Assembly (NCBI RefSeq): GCF_032854445.1
Contig: NC_088300.1
Span: forward strand, 4,278,001-4,342,000
Length of the DNA: 64,000 nucleotides
Origin: Liolophura sinensis
Taxonomy: Eukaryota > Mollusca > Polyplacophora > Chitonida > Chitonidae
Reading direction: 5' to 3'
Shown here: in pieces, positions 1 to 12,533 of the stretch
Numbering within the stretch: position 1 is the stretch's first letter
Layout: each line of letters begins with the position of its first letter
The notes under the pieces: generated by a model
Databases searched by the model: none
Seen by the model: only the letters and a program-made list of their open reading frames with translations
Told to the model about the DNA's origin: nothing
Made by a program: the position numbers and the translations under genes

Positions 1-961
1 AGCTCTGAACCCAGTTTCTGTACAATAGTTAGGAGTTGGACTGTTGTTCACTTTCATCCTCTAACTTCTCGCAATGAAACAATACACTTCTGCCATTTTG
101 TCCTGGCGAGTTGGGATGTTTGTCAAGAGTTATCTCCCCTATCACACATACACTGAACAGGTTAACCTCTAGTTATGGCCATGGATTTATTCATGCCCCA
201 ATTCAACCAATGTTTAAATTCTTGCAGTAATGGCCACTCGTCTCAAAACTTACATTTCCTTGACATTTTTTTATGTACAGGGCCTACTAAAAATGGTCAA
301 AATAATCCCGTGTCATACACAGCTGAGTTGGCGAAAGTATCAAGCATGATGGCAAATCGTGCAACTATACTATCAGTATCCATGCTCCAGGACAGCAAAC
401 TTGAGTTATATATGCGACCCTGGAAGATTAACATTAAGATGCTGCAAGATACGAGTCAACCAAGTTGCGGTCTGGAGCGGACACTGAAGATGGCGTGGAA
501 AGTAAACCAGGGACAAGAACGATAAAACATGACAGGATTTATACTGTTTTACTTTTTCACATCTGTGACATTTACTTCACTAAGCCTGAAATTCAAGCAC
601 TTTCAAGGACTTTCAAGGCATGGAATTTCTGAAAAAAAAAAACAATTCAAGTATTCTCCAGGTTTTCAAGAACCTGTGCCAAACTTGGAGTTTGAGAAAT
701 GTAGACTGTCATAATTTTTTCTGTACTTTACATATATTAATGTGATCAGTAAGGCTTGAAAAATAAAAAAATCATAAAAACATCAAAATCAGACATAATA
801 AAATGGTGGATTTATAATTTTTTAGTGTCAGCAAGTCATAAAACAATACAATTGTTGTTGCCTAATTTTGACAGATGAAAATTCAGATCACAATGGCATA
901 AAGCTTACAGTAAGTCAGCTCAGGTAGTCCACAAAGCAAATGCAAATGTTATACCTTTCAC

Positions 962-3900
962 CAGCTCTGAACTGTTTCATAATGGCTTCTCTCTCCTTCT
1001 GTGGCATGTCACCATGCATGGAGGACACAGTGAAGTTAGCTTCCCTCATCTTCTCTGTCAGCCAATCCACCTACAGTGATAAACATTATTCATATGTTTG
1101 ATCAGTGGTTGATACAGTAATCAGCAGTACTTCACAAACAAAATGGTAATTTATGAGGAAGATGCTGTGACAACTTGTTGGGAAGCACCGGGACAGTCAA
1201 GAAGCTACTTTATCTCAATATGGAATCTGTATGAACTAGAACTGAACTTGTAGCTTTAATGCTATGTGTTCTATAGGGATAAGATTTTATCTGGGGCTTC
1301 TCCAGAATGACAAAAAACTCAAAAGCATGTTCTGGCAGGTAGAATTGCATAATACCCCAACAGGTCTTTAACACAGTATGTCAACAAGAGGTTAGGGATC
1401 TCAACACACATCTGTCATGGCAGGGTGATTAACAGTGAATGGCATCAGGCTTGATGTTCATGACAGAAACGCAGAGGATTGAAATACACTTCGGCCATTA
1501 CTATCAGCAGAATGTATCATACAGGCACGAGTGCAATGTTGGAGAATGCTCAGTGCTAGAAAAATCAGGGAAACTCTTATACTGTACTGACCTTTCTCTT
1601 GGTGTTGCAGAATATAACTGCCTGTGTGATTGTCAGAGTATCATACAGATCACAAAGGGTGTCAAACTTCCACTCTTCTCTCTCCACTGCGACAAAGAAC
1701 TGCTTGATCCCTTCCAATGTCAACTCATCACTGTGGACAAAGGATAAGGATCACATACAACATAACCAAGGATAGAATTTCAAAACTTTGCACCACAATT
1801 AAGCGACTGATCACAATCAAACTAAAATGGTTCGTTCTGGTGATAATACAACCAAAAATAGAAGAAACATCAAGTGATCTTAAATGTGCCAAGGTTTGGA
1901 CTAGGGTAAGTTCTCCTTTGATCAAATATATACGTGCTCACCGTTTGACCAGGATCCTGACTGGGTCGGTCATGAACTTGTTTGTCATCTCTAGGATCTC
2001 GTGGGGTAGGGTAGCAGATATAAGGAGAACCTGTGTGGCTGGGGGCAAATACCTGTAGACATCATATATTTGCTCCTTAAACCCTGAAAACAATGACACG
2101 CACAAAATATAACCGAGAATCACACTGTAGTGTGTCATCTTCAAATCTTACCATTACATAATGCCATGGATACCTGTCCACTACTTTGTCTTAACTAATA
2201 CAACTGCACTTTCTGGATGCCCAGAAATGAGCTTTCAGACTAAAACTGCCAACTGGCATCATCTCATCTCAAAAACACAATTTACAAACAATCAACATAT
2301 TAATCGCCTTTTACTTTACAAATGTAAAAGTCTTGTTATATATACAAATACTGAAGTTCATAGTGATAAACCATAAAGTGTGCTCAAAAGCCTTATCTCC
2401 CTCTTACCATTTGTCGAGTTTGCAAAGAATGTCTTACAGCAAACAGCATTTTGCTTAATCCCGCCTCAGGACACTGGACATACCTTTATTTAACATTTCA
2501 TCTGCTTCATCCAGAATAAGCATCTTGATAGATCGAGTGCGGAGACTTCGGCGCCGAATCATATCTGAGGGGAATAAGTCAAGACATGAGTGCCAAGGCG
2601 TATTCAGGACAGAAACTTCACATCACAAATAATTGGTGTTAGTTCAACCCAAGCTAGGCTGAAAAGATGACCTCACAGATTTATGTTGTACCCAAGTGTT
2701 TGGCTGTACAGTTAGGTCCATATGTGGAAGAAACTAAATAGTGCATGCAGACAATCACCATGTACCTACACAGTAGCTGAGCTAATAAAACAAATTTCTC
2801 TCCATCCACAGGTGATAAAATCTGAACGTGTCATTTCACTATGTAAGTTCAGAGAAGCAAAACAGCACCCGACACACCTTATACTGTACAGCTTAGCCGG
2901 CCAGCCAGCCCACATCAGACCCCAGTCACAAAGCTTAGACTTGTGCTGTTATTCCTTAATTAGATTTGAATCTGAACACTAATTTTTATGTCATGAAGTA
3001 CTCTTAGTATTAAAAAAAACATCCATAAGGTGAATCCCCATTTTGATGTAGTAAACTGTTTTGAGTAAAGAAGAGGGATGTCTAAAACAGCTTCTTGATT
3101 CTGGGGACTGCCTTGTCAAGAACCAAAACCATTGCAGCTGAGGGTGAGAGACACAGAGAGACATACAGAGAGAGGTGAAACTGCAAGAACTTTCTTACCA
3201 AAGACCCTCCCTGGTGTGCCAGAGACAACATGTTGACCATAATCCAGCTTGCGGATGTCCTCCCCAATGTTTGTGCCACCAATACAGGCATGACACTGCA
3301 CACTCATGTAGTCCCCCAGAGCTAGGATAACCTGCAACAAGACATATAAGGAGGCCTCAAACAAGACGATAAGGGTACTCAACTGGATTTTATGTGTAAC
3401 ATTTTCTGCTTGCCTCTGTATGCTAAAGTGGTTTGTATCTGCCACACATCAGTAACACCAGTAAAGATGAATATCTCTACAGTTTTCACAGCAAAATTTT
3501 CGTTCAGTCCACTTCTATCTAATCGTACAAATGCATCAGCTCACAATTCATCAGACCAAACTTTTGTGGGCGCCAAGTATTGACTGGGTTATAAATTCTC
3601 GGTTCATCCGTGCACCATCATCTTCTTTGATAATAAATTAACTGATACTAACCTAAAAGCCAAAATGCACATGTAGGAGACAATGTGAATAAAACTTCAC
3701 TATATGATGAAACCAATCCAACACATGTCAACTTCCGTCAAGATATTCAACATCAAAGTTAATGTTTATCTTTTGTGGAGATGAACCTGAATGATTCACT
3801 AAGCAATCAATGTTACTTTTGTTCAGCCAGTCAGCCTTGTGGGGCAACTCATTGCATGAAATACAAACTGTAACCATACAGGTGGCTACCAAACCAGCTT

Positions 3901-6900
3901 AGACAGCAAAAAGGTACCTGTACAGTGGTTCACAGAAGTCATTTTTCTACCTAATGGCCAACACTTTCTGGGCCAAATTGAGTTCTTCTTTCAGCTGAAA
4001 TTGGGTTGCTTCTTTAACCTGACCGACCGTTTCAGATACTCAAAATGAATAGTTTTGTACTCCACTATCCTTCACTGATTAAAGTAATTATCACTGCCTA
4101 TATATTAAGTCAAGCTGGCTTCCTAGTTGATACTGCAAACTGATAATCGGCACATTCCAATTATTGTTACATGTACTTCAAGATACCAGTCCAGTTTGAA
4201 GACCTGCCCAGAATGCTTACAACCTAGAGCATCAATCTAGACGGACCGAAACTCACAGCATGAGCAATTGGTCTTAACATCACTTTAAAAAAATATCCAG
4301 TAGTCATGAATCAAGATAGAATGGCAATGCCTTAACCGCTTATGGAGTATATGTTTGTCACTCTCAGTGTGTAGAAGACATTTCAAAAATGATCTGAAGT
4401 AAAAAGGAGGAAACCAGTCAAAAACAGGGTCAAATCATTCCCAAGGATCAACTTGGCAGAAACCAAGGAAGTTTACTGCGTGTCATGTTTGATTTCATAC
4501 GCCCCTCCGCTTCCAAAAATTGCCTTCTTAAATCTAAATCAACGCAGAGGGTCATTAAAATTTCTGGGAGATAACTCTTAACGCGAACAGGTTGCTTCAC
4601 GGAACTGTGGATATGTTCAAATTGAGTTCATGCACAATTTTGAATATTTCTTTTTAAAAAAAAACACCTAACATTGAATAAATATAACCAATTTTTGAGT
4701 TTTTCATTCAATCGACAGATCGATTACCGGCTCATCCAGATGACTTCTAAGAACTCCTGCGTGTAGTGGCTGGACAACAAGATTCAGCTTGACCAGTACG
4801 CTCAAGACTTTCTCATGCTTAAAGCATGTAAAATCTGAGTGTGCAGATACATAATATCAAGTGCCGCTATAATTACTTGACTTTTTTATCTCATTTATTT
4901 CACATAAGAATTATTTCAAAGATGAAGATCAAACTTATACCTCATTTAAAGGAATCATTATGGCTCGGCATCACTTTGCCTGTATCAGCCCTACCATTGA
5001 AACTTATACCAGGTTTCTCAAATAATTTCAACTGTTTCCAGCTTTAATTGTTCATTCTGCATTAGACAATCCACAAATCAATGCCTGGCGAAATCCACCC
5101 TTATTCCATGGTAATTTAGTCAATTTATATAACTTATGGTACGCAATGAATGAATCAAATAGATACAACAGAAGTAGAACATTGCTCCTGCTGATGCAAG
5201 GGTTAAGATTTATAGTAATTGTGACAATGTCCTTTATTCGAAAAATAACTAACATAATATCACACCAAAATTAATTCTTGATTAAAGGGAACCTGCTTTA
5301 TTAAAAGGCAGCTTTAACATTGCTTGAGGATAGCACTCATGAAAATACTAAGCTCTACATTAGTGAATTGAAGAGTATAGATCTGTATTTCTGAAAGCCA
5401 AGCTAGGAAGAATGAAACAAATCTCAGCTCTACATCAAAACATACATAATATCCCAACCACCCTGCCCACCACCCAAGTCACCTACCTTCTGTATCTGTG
5501 TGGCCAGTTCTCTAGTAGGCGAGAGAACCAATGCCTGCGTTTCTCGCACCTGGGTATCCAGGCATTGCAGAATGGAGATGGAAAATGTAGCAGTTTTTCC
5601 AGTACCAGACTGAGCTCTGAAAGAGCAATGTATGTAAGTGATAACAGCAGCATATAAACTTTGTTTGTAGGTACAAAACTACCGTGTGAAAGAAAAACTC
5701 ACCTACCAAAACTACATGAAAAAGAAGGTTTATTTTCAAGAATTCCTTTCATTTACATGTCTCAACATTTAAATGGGCGAAGAGGGGTGTTTTGTTTGTC
5801 TTGCGTGGTGGACCACCACCCATTCTATAATGTGCTTTACTGTAGGAATGAATGATGAAGTGACTTCTGCAGTACTTCACATATATTCTGGAGATCCAAA
5901 AGGGAGAATAGGCTTTTAAACCTAACCCAAAACACCAGTGCACACAGCAATATAACATGAAGAAAAAAAGAGCCCATCTAATCACTCCAATTACCAATTT
6001 TCCTTTAGCATCACATTATATCAAATATTACTAATTCAATTTTATACTTACTGAGCAATAACATCTCGGCCCTTCACTATGGGTTTAATAGCTCTCTGTT
6101 GAATAGCAGATGGTTTTTCAAATCCTAAAATGAGAATGCAAACATTTTCTGACACATTCAAATAAAATATTTGTCTGCTAGAGTATGCTTACCAAGCTCT
6201 GAACTGCTCAAGAGTAGGACAAAGTTGTCTTTCTTAAAGCTAAAAGATAAACAGTGCAGATGTACATATGTCCATAACCAAAAGTTTTCTTTAGCTTGGG
6301 AATTTATCGTTCTGGTAGTCTAAGGACCCATTGTGAAGAAGTAACTGAAGAGGCAGGGGAGGTTAGTAAACAACTATTTTCCGACACTTTACAAGCAAGT
6401 GAGTGCTTGGGGTTTAACGTCATACTTAAGTCATATGACAATGATGTTCTTAAAGTAGCATGTAAGTGTAATGTGCCACCTTGTAGCCCGACGGATTTCC
6501 ACCACTCTTTCATCTAGTGCTGCTTCACTCAGACACCTTACCGAAGGCAAGTGAGCAGCCTTCCAGCCTAAGCAGCACACCAAGTTAGGTGTGACTGGAC
6601 CCAGGATTGACCCTGGATGTACCGCTCCTGAAGCGGACGCTCTACCGATTGTGCTATTGGAGCCGGTTTGACACTTTACAAAGTATCCTACCACGATGAA
6701 TGGGACCCAGCCATGATTATGCGAGTGCCAGAACAAGTATAAAATAGCAAATTTAGTCATCCAGGAATATGTGGAAAGCAGGTCTTTAGGCTGATGTCTT
6801 ATTTTCACGAGACTTGTTTGATAACAAAGACCAATCGGTCTGAACATTCATTGAGTATGAAATTAAGATTAACAAAAGGAGTTGTGAGTCTTTCGGGGCT

Positions 6901-8672
6901 TGGCCCAACATGCACGCCAATTCTACAACTAAGTCTAACGTTTAAATTAACTGAATTACATTGTGCACAGCCTAATGAGTTTGATGTTGTATGCCATCCA
7001 TACGTCTAACAGACGTCCCTTCCCAAAATTGTGGGTATTTTCCTTTTCGCACTTCGAATCTCCCCAACGTTTCCTAATGGACATCTCTTCAATCAGTGTT
7101 CTGGAGCCGAGGGGATAACACTTTCATTGAATCAAAATCACTGAATACGACTATGATCATATCAAACATTTCTAGTTCAGAACCCAGCCATGTCTGCCAT
7201 CACTAACCACTGTGATCGTGGTGCAAAGCAGGCTATTTTCCACGATTTTGGTTTTTCACTTAAGCACAGCAGATGGTTTTTATCAGTGAAGAACAGCCAC
7301 GTGCAAGTCAAAAAGTCTTCGTTGTGGAGAATACATCGCAAAGCATCGAGAAGGCCCACAGGACTGCCTGTTCAAAATTTCCCCATTTTTAGTCTAAAAA
7401 TGACCAATTTGAGCGAACACTTTGACCCAAGGAAAGTACGATCCCCTCGACTAAGGACTGCCGATAAATAAAATCTCAGGTAGGAAACGCTACGGGGATC
7501 CTAACTGGAGACAGGAACATACCTAGTGTTTTGTGGGATTGGCCTCTGCTAGACATTGTATCGATAGCATATGTGTAATCCACTAGCCTACTAGGTAGCC
7601 CGAAAATCAGCGGCAAAGTTTGCTGCATACACAATAACTAATAACCAAATCAACTTAATACATGGTCCTATCCACAAGTTAAGACAATTATGAACTTTTA
7701 GCAACCAAAATTTAAAAAAAAAAAAAAAAATGAAAATGATAGCTTTTAAGGAAGAAATTCTTTCAAGAAAAGTAATCAAAATGTATCTAGCCTTCAAATA
7801 TGATTAATTCAGTGTCCTGTAGTACTTTCAGCCTTAGTAATCAGCATTTGGGGCCATTAACCCCATGTTATTTTATCACCTCCTGTTCCTGGTGAGGAAC
7901 CCAGGTGCTCAACACCATGAACTGTAGAGTGAAGTAGAAGTATGAAATGCCAGATGCTTTTAACATGACAAGAAATTGACACTGTGACTGCCATTTTTTT
8001 TTTCTCTCACCACCACAGCTGAGCATGTACCCAGTGTTAAAATAGCTGCACGTGTTAAATGAAGACATGGTAACATTTGAGAGTAGGACTCAAAAAGCAA
8101 GATATTATGCAATTACCACTCGTATATGCCATGGAATGAGAGAAAAAAATGTCCAGAAGAGCACGACGCCGTCAGCGAATGTAATTCACTTGACTTGCCC
8201 ATGACACGTATTTTTTTTCTTGTTATATTTTCATTCCGCCAAAGGAAGGCTCATGGATAACTTCTCGGCTGTGAACTAGACCTTACCCAATTTCAAAGTT
8301 CACAAGTCGATTTCGTGGCTACCGATTAGGCTACGTCGTACGTTTTACTTCACAATTAAAAACGTTATGAGGCTGTAAAGCAACAGATATGGCTGCATAA
8401 AAACGTGTCGACAGGTATCTAAAGTTGCAACTGGTCCACGTGCTGTTGTTGGAAACTCCTTTTTTTGTTGTGTGCCATTCGCCGGTCCAGAGAGAAAGAC
8501 CTACCAACACATTTAACCACATTAAACACCCACCATAAGCATATATTCCCCTCAGAAGTTCTTCCCTGATACCCATGGAATCAAATGTGGGAGTAACCTC
8601 GACATCTTCGCTTGTTTCAAACTCAATATTTCTCAGGGTCATCCCCACCAGGTAAAACTCGCCTGCCGACAT
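962..8672 (-). CDS. EIF4A3: eIF4A3 (DDX48) DEAD-box RNA helicase, exons 1-8, 3' end outside window
   Basis: This is the ATP-dependent RNA helicase core of the exon junction complex, which is deposited on spliced mRNA in the nucleus and acts in nonsense-mediated decay and mRNA localisation. I traced eight exons with GT-AG borders and consistent phases: 8672-8534, 6124-6052, 5616-5487, 3331-3199, 2564-2484, 2083-1942, 1730-1592 and 1070-962. They encode about 315 residues. Visible motifs are the Q motif ([10 protein letters not shown], about residues 47-56), motif I AQSGTGKT (72-79), PTRELA (104-109), TPGR (153-156), DEAD (177-180), SAT (208-210) and VIFCNTKRK. The segment [13 protein letters not shown] and [13 protein letters not shown] match eIF4A3 rather than eIF4A1/2. 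The start is the ATG at 8672, with [14 protein letters not shown] following as in the family. The remaining ~90 residues (motifs V and VI) lie before base 1. The exon 8 donor could alternatively be about 7 bases further on (955). Identity is near certain; exon 8's end is less so. Confidence 0.95.
6395..6669 (-). mobile_element. Full-length tRNA-derived SINE (family A) with target-site duplication
   Basis: Read on the minus strand, the element begins with a tRNA-like head (TAGCACAATCGGTAGAGCG as A box, then GGGTCAATCCTGG as degenerate B box). The body contains GTGAAGCAGCACTAGATGAA and the element ends with GACGTTAAACCCCAAGCACT. It is flanked by a perfect 12-bp direct repeat GACACTTTACAA at 6383-6394 and 6670-6681, the expected target-site duplication of LINE-assisted insertion. 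It sits in intron 1 of eIF4A3, in the same orientation as that gene. Related copies occur at 15.4-15.8, 26.6-26.9 and 63.85 kb. Confidence 0.85.
7711..7730. repeat. Poly-A tract in eIF4A3 intron 1
   Basis: A run of about 18 adenines on the plus strand follows a T/A-rich stretch. It could be a decayed retroposon tail, but no element body is recognised next to it. Confidence 0.5.
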
Positions 8673-8760
8673 TTTTAATTGCGCATGCGGAAGTGACTAG
8701 CCAAATTGCATTGTGGGAAAAAATCAAGTCACTTTTGCACTAGTACCTTTACTCTCGCAT
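8673..8760 (-). promoter_or_regulatory. Probable eIF4A3 promoter / 5' UTR
   Basis: Immediately upstream of the eIF4A3 ATG lies an NRF1-like palindrome (GCGCATGCG at about 8684-8692), followed by an ETS-like GGAAGTG. At 8708-8718 is GCATTGTGGGA, the reverse complement of TCCCACAATGC. No TATA box is seen, as expected for a housekeeping gene. The motifs are seen directly; their function is inference from similarity to motifs of animal housekeeping promoters. Confidence 0.4.
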
Positions 8761-8814
8761 TGTTAGTCCCAAGTTGTCCCGAGATACATCGCTGTCGATC
8801 ATTACAAAATGTCT

Positions 8815-8841
8815 TGATAATAATAATAATAATAATAATAT
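8815..8841. repeat. (AAT)n microsatellite
   Basis: About eight or nine uninterrupted TAA/AAT triplets lie just upstream of the eIF4A3 promoter region. Confidence 0.85.
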
Positions 8842-9479
8842 AAAAACTAAAGACGTTGAACTGCTTTCCCTCGATGTAGGGTTCATGCATTTCCCCAAAA
8901 TGTTCAACAGATGCCGTTAAAAGTTGTTGAAGACATAATAATTACATGAAGTTCAAATGAAAGAGATTGATAAGTTATATGGATACATATGATATGTGAT
9001 ATGACAAAATAAAGGAAACCTTCTCAAATTGCTACATCGTTTGTATTCCAACTGCAGCGTCTAGAAATGAAGAATACTGAGTGTAATCAGCACGGTGAAG
9101 TCATGATTATATACAGATTATGGTCAGTGTATGCTTGACAACAGTGCTCGCTTAACAACACGAAACAAGAAGCGGCGAGTAGCCTACTGACTTGAATTTA
9201 ACACTTTACGCTTAACACAACCGAGAGATCAAATAGGACAATCCTAGTACAATACAATACAATACAAAGACAGTTGTTAAGCCTGACAAACAGGTCGAGA
9301 TGAATCTAATTTACAGTTTCATACGGTAAATATGAATTAGGGACGGTGATTTCGAATGAACTCAGGTTTGTATTTTTCAGTAAAAAGAATTTCTTTTACA
9401 TCCACGAAAGCTTGGTTTTCATGTGGCAATTTGTAAAAATGGAAGACAGTAAACGGCGTTGAAAGAGAAATAGCACATT
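8842..9479. other. Non-coding stretch, no gene seen
   Basis: I see no exon-like frame, RNA gene or recognised repeat, apart from a short (AATAC)n run at about 9248-9268. Confidence 0.5.
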
Positions 9480-10925
9480 ACCTGATATGGTGACTAACGG
9501 TGCCTGTTCTAGGCACGAACAGTCAGCCTAGATCGCAGATCAGTAGTTTGGCCAATGTATTTTTTACCACAACAAATAAGGGAGAACATTACAAATTTGG
9601 ATTCACATGACATATTAAATTTAACTTACAGAGTTTGCGTTAAATCTAATGCTAGGTTTCTCCGCGACATGGACATGCACAAGCTCCGGATCTAGGTTTG
9701 TTACATTTAGTGACTTGTACATTACACGGATTGTCAGAAAAGCGAGCCCGAGTTAACATTTTCTTTAAGTTAGGGGGCTTGACGTTTGCCGTTAATATTA
9801 ACTGATTTGGATATTAAATCTTTCTTTCTATCGCTGTTATTTATTTTCTTTCATTGATGGGCTGAGAGGTGGTTTTCTTTATCCCCTGATCAATGAAACC
9901 TGCTGGGTACCCCCTTGAGGTTAAGGTAATGTTTATGCTCACAAAGCCGTTCATTACGAACAATTGGGTCTTCTATAATGGTACAGACTGGTCTCGCTAG
10001 TGAATATGGAACATTTTCCGGTGTATGCCTAGCATGGATGGAGATAACGTGAAGATAAAGTTGAGTGTCGGTAGGTTTCCTAAAATATCCGTAACTATAG
10101 AGTTTTCTGATTTTTTTTTTAACTAGGATATCTAGGAATGGTATATGCTGACGTCACTGACATCATGGCGAATACAATGCAGGGTATTTCGGATGCAGGG
10201 TATTGAGTATATTATGTAGAGATTCAATGGCGCCAGCACTGGAGGGCCAAAAAAAAAAAAAACAATGGTCCAGGTATCTCCGCCATTTTTCTTCAAACAA
10301 CTTTCTAAAATCATCGCCATAGGTTAAGGATATTATGTCACATAACTTGGTCTCTAAATAAACCCATAGCTAGTGTTGCATAAGCTGGGGCCATTTAGTA
10401 GCCATTGCAGTTCCCAGAATTTGCACGTAATATTTGTCATTAAAACCGAAGGAATTGTTGTTTAAGATAAATTGAATGCTATTCATAAGTTTTTTGTTAA
10501 AGGGAACGTGAAGGCAGTCTGGAAGCCAGTACTGGATTGCCTCCAGATCTAATTCATGCGGTATGTTACTGTGCAAACTATGCACGTCGAATGTAGCTAA
10601 ATTGCCTTCAGTACCTATCTCTTTAGATAGCTGATTTAAAAAATGTAAATCGTCTCGGACGAAGCTACTACTTTGTTCTAGGAAAGGTCGTAATAAGGTG
10701 TCAAAAAGATGACTAAACCTTTGTGTTGGTGAAGAGGGACCGGCTATGATGGGCTCGGGTTCAGGTCTCTGAGACTAGGGAGGACCGTTTTTTGTGATAT
10801 TTTTGAATTTGGATAGCAGTTTTAATTTTCTCGGGTTTGTGAATTTTGGTAGACCATAAAAGTTACTAGTTTTGGACTCAAACTTAGTTAAATAATGTCT
10901 TTCTTTTTTTAGTGCGCAGGCGTTC
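9480..10925 (-). mobile_element. Decayed Penelope-like retroelement (RT + GIY-YIG)
   Basis: Conceptual reading of the minus strand, over several frames, gives the Penelope-like order. First comes YLTKFESKTSNFYGLPKF (about 10900-10850), then AGPSSPTQRFSHLFDTLL (about 10740). RT blocks follow: FDVHSLHSNIPHELDLEAI and KYYVQILGTAMATKW (10600-10380), then FRKLFEEKWRRYLDHC (about 10325-10262), in place of the usual YLDDC-type catalytic motif. IPFLDILV follows near 10120. At 9615-9520 is LICCGKKYIGQTTDLRSRL, which fits the C-terminal GIY-YIG endonuclease. Frameshifts and stops (for example after ATKW, and before the GIY-YIG part) make it a non-functional relic. Active elements of this class copy RNA at nicked target DNA. 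Family assignment is confident; ends are approximate and no terminal repeats were found. Confidence 0.85.
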
Positions 10926-11514
10926 ATGTTTTCGCACTAACTTCCGAAGGTTTGTTGAAATGTTGTTGTGTGGACTACATTTATATTCTTTATATGAACA
11001 CTGTAACAAATTACACTGCAATTTTTACAGTGAAAAAGTGCTCGGCAATTTTGTGACCAGTTCTTTTCACTGTAGATTTACAAGATGTGTTGTTTAATAT
11101 TTACAACCAAGATAGTAGTATATTTCCACATATACCATTGTAAATAATCAGTTAACTCCATTGCAAATTAATAAAATCTACTCTTACCATGAAAACCAGT
11201 GTACATTTACAGCAAAGTGGTCAATGGTCAAACCACTACAATTGTACAGATAATGCTGTAAAGACACATCGACTAGAGTAAATATTACACCGCATAGGTG
11301 CGGAAATGGTCGAAGCAGACATTCATAAAACCAATCGTCATACAATATCCTCAAACTTGACACAATATCAAGTTAGAGCTACCAGTACTGCAGGATTTAC
11401 ATCATAGCAGGGCAATACTCCACGAAGACTCTGTTATAAACATCAAGGCCAAATCATTCTATAGAGTCGGGTATAATACGATCTTATTAATAAACATGCA
11501 AATCGTATGGAATT
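10926..11514. other. Non-coding stretch
   Basis: I see no convincing exon, RNA gene or repeat. The 61-residue plus-strand frame at 10912 overlaps the retroelement's 5' part and has no protein-like support. Confidence 0.4.
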
Positions 11515-12030
11515 GAGGCCTCCAGGTGAGTCAGATGCCTTAAGGAGTGTCGCTTTCAGGTGAGTCCAGAACCCCTTGGAAGTGATGCCATTTTGGGATG
11601 GGAGACTTTCAGGTGAGTCAATTTTCTTTGGGAGAGAAGCTTTAAGGTGAGCCAGATCTCTTGGAGAGTGCAGATTTCAGATCTCCAGGTGACTCAAGTC
11701 TCTGAGGAAGTAAGGCTATTAGGTAAGCCAGATGTTTTTGGGAGTGAGGCATGCAGGCAAGTCGCATATATTGAGAAGTGCTTCAGGTGAGTCAGATCTC
11801 TTGTGGATTAGGCCCCCAGGCGAGCCAGATCTTTTGGCGAGTGAAGCTTTCAGGTGAGCCAGATCTCTTGGGGAAATGAGACTTTCAAGTGAGCCAGATC
11901 CTTTGGGGATTAATTAGTTCTCCAGGAGAGCCACGTCTCTTGGTGAGATCATTTAGGCAAGTAAGATCCTTTGGAGAGAGAATCTTTCCTGTGAGCCAGA
12001 TCACCAGACGAGTCAGATACCCAGGAAAAT
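11515..12030 (+). repeat. Degenerate ~33-bp minisatellite carrying CAGGTGAGT motifs
   Basis: About 14 diverged units of 31-37 bp are seen. The conserved core is TTTCAGGTGAGCCAGATCTC followed by a TTGGGGAGTGAGG-like stretch. Most units contain CAGGTGAGY or a one-base variant, which equals the consensus 5' splice site. Confidence 0.8.
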
Positions 12031-12043
12031 CAGCTAACAATAT

Positions 12044-12142
12044 GATTTATTTATTTATTTGATTGGTGTCTTACGCCGTACTCAAGAATATTTCACTTAT
12101 ACGATGGCGGTCAGCATTATGGTGGGAGGAAACCGACCAGAG
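12044..12142 (-). mobile_element. SINE family B, 3' part
   Basis: The plus strand shows a (TTTA)n stretch, then GATTGGTGTCTTACGCCGTA, CTCAAGAATATTTCACTTA and a CAGCATTATGGTGGGAGGAA block. This is the reverse complement of the family B 3' half seen at 29.8, 49.5 and 55.3 kb. Confidence 0.75.
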
Positions 12143-12489
12143 CCAGCGCTAACAGTATGAACATAAGGCTTCAACTGTCAATCATGTATCTGGAGTTGCA
12201 AATACAAGTCCTTATCATCATTTGTCCGGTGGAACAGATTTTTTGGTTTTAATTATTCCGAACCTTCTAATCTGCTCAATGTGTATCCGGCATACGTACA
12301 CCAGTCCTCGCTTGTGCATGCGACAATCCCGGTCATATAACAAGTTGAATTCCCGTACTAGAATCAACATAGATATTCAAGGAACTAAGTCAAATGATGG
12401 CAAAAACAATAGAACAGATAGTTTAAACGAGGAATTGGACCGGCATCATGCACACTAGCAAGGTAGAATAAAGTAACAGAAAAGTGCAT

Positions 12490-12533
12490 AATATTTTTCA
12501 CTTATACGACGGTGGCCAGCATTATAGTGGTGA
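12490..12533 (-). mobile_element. SINE family B fragment
   Basis: The short block ATATTTTTCACTTATACGAC then GGTGGCCAGCATTATAGTGG matches the internal part of family B. The tail is missing. Confidence 0.55.

Noticed and set aside
175-525. 116-codon plus frame at the window start
   Set aside because: It lies opposite the expected downstream intron of eIF4A3, shows no domain and has no supporting signals.
6191-6225. Sequence resembling the end of eIF4A3 exon 8 (reverse strand GAGCAGTTCAGAGCTTGGTAAG)
   Set aside because: Only ~20 bases match and the region lies in intron 1 where no such exon is needed; probably coincidence.
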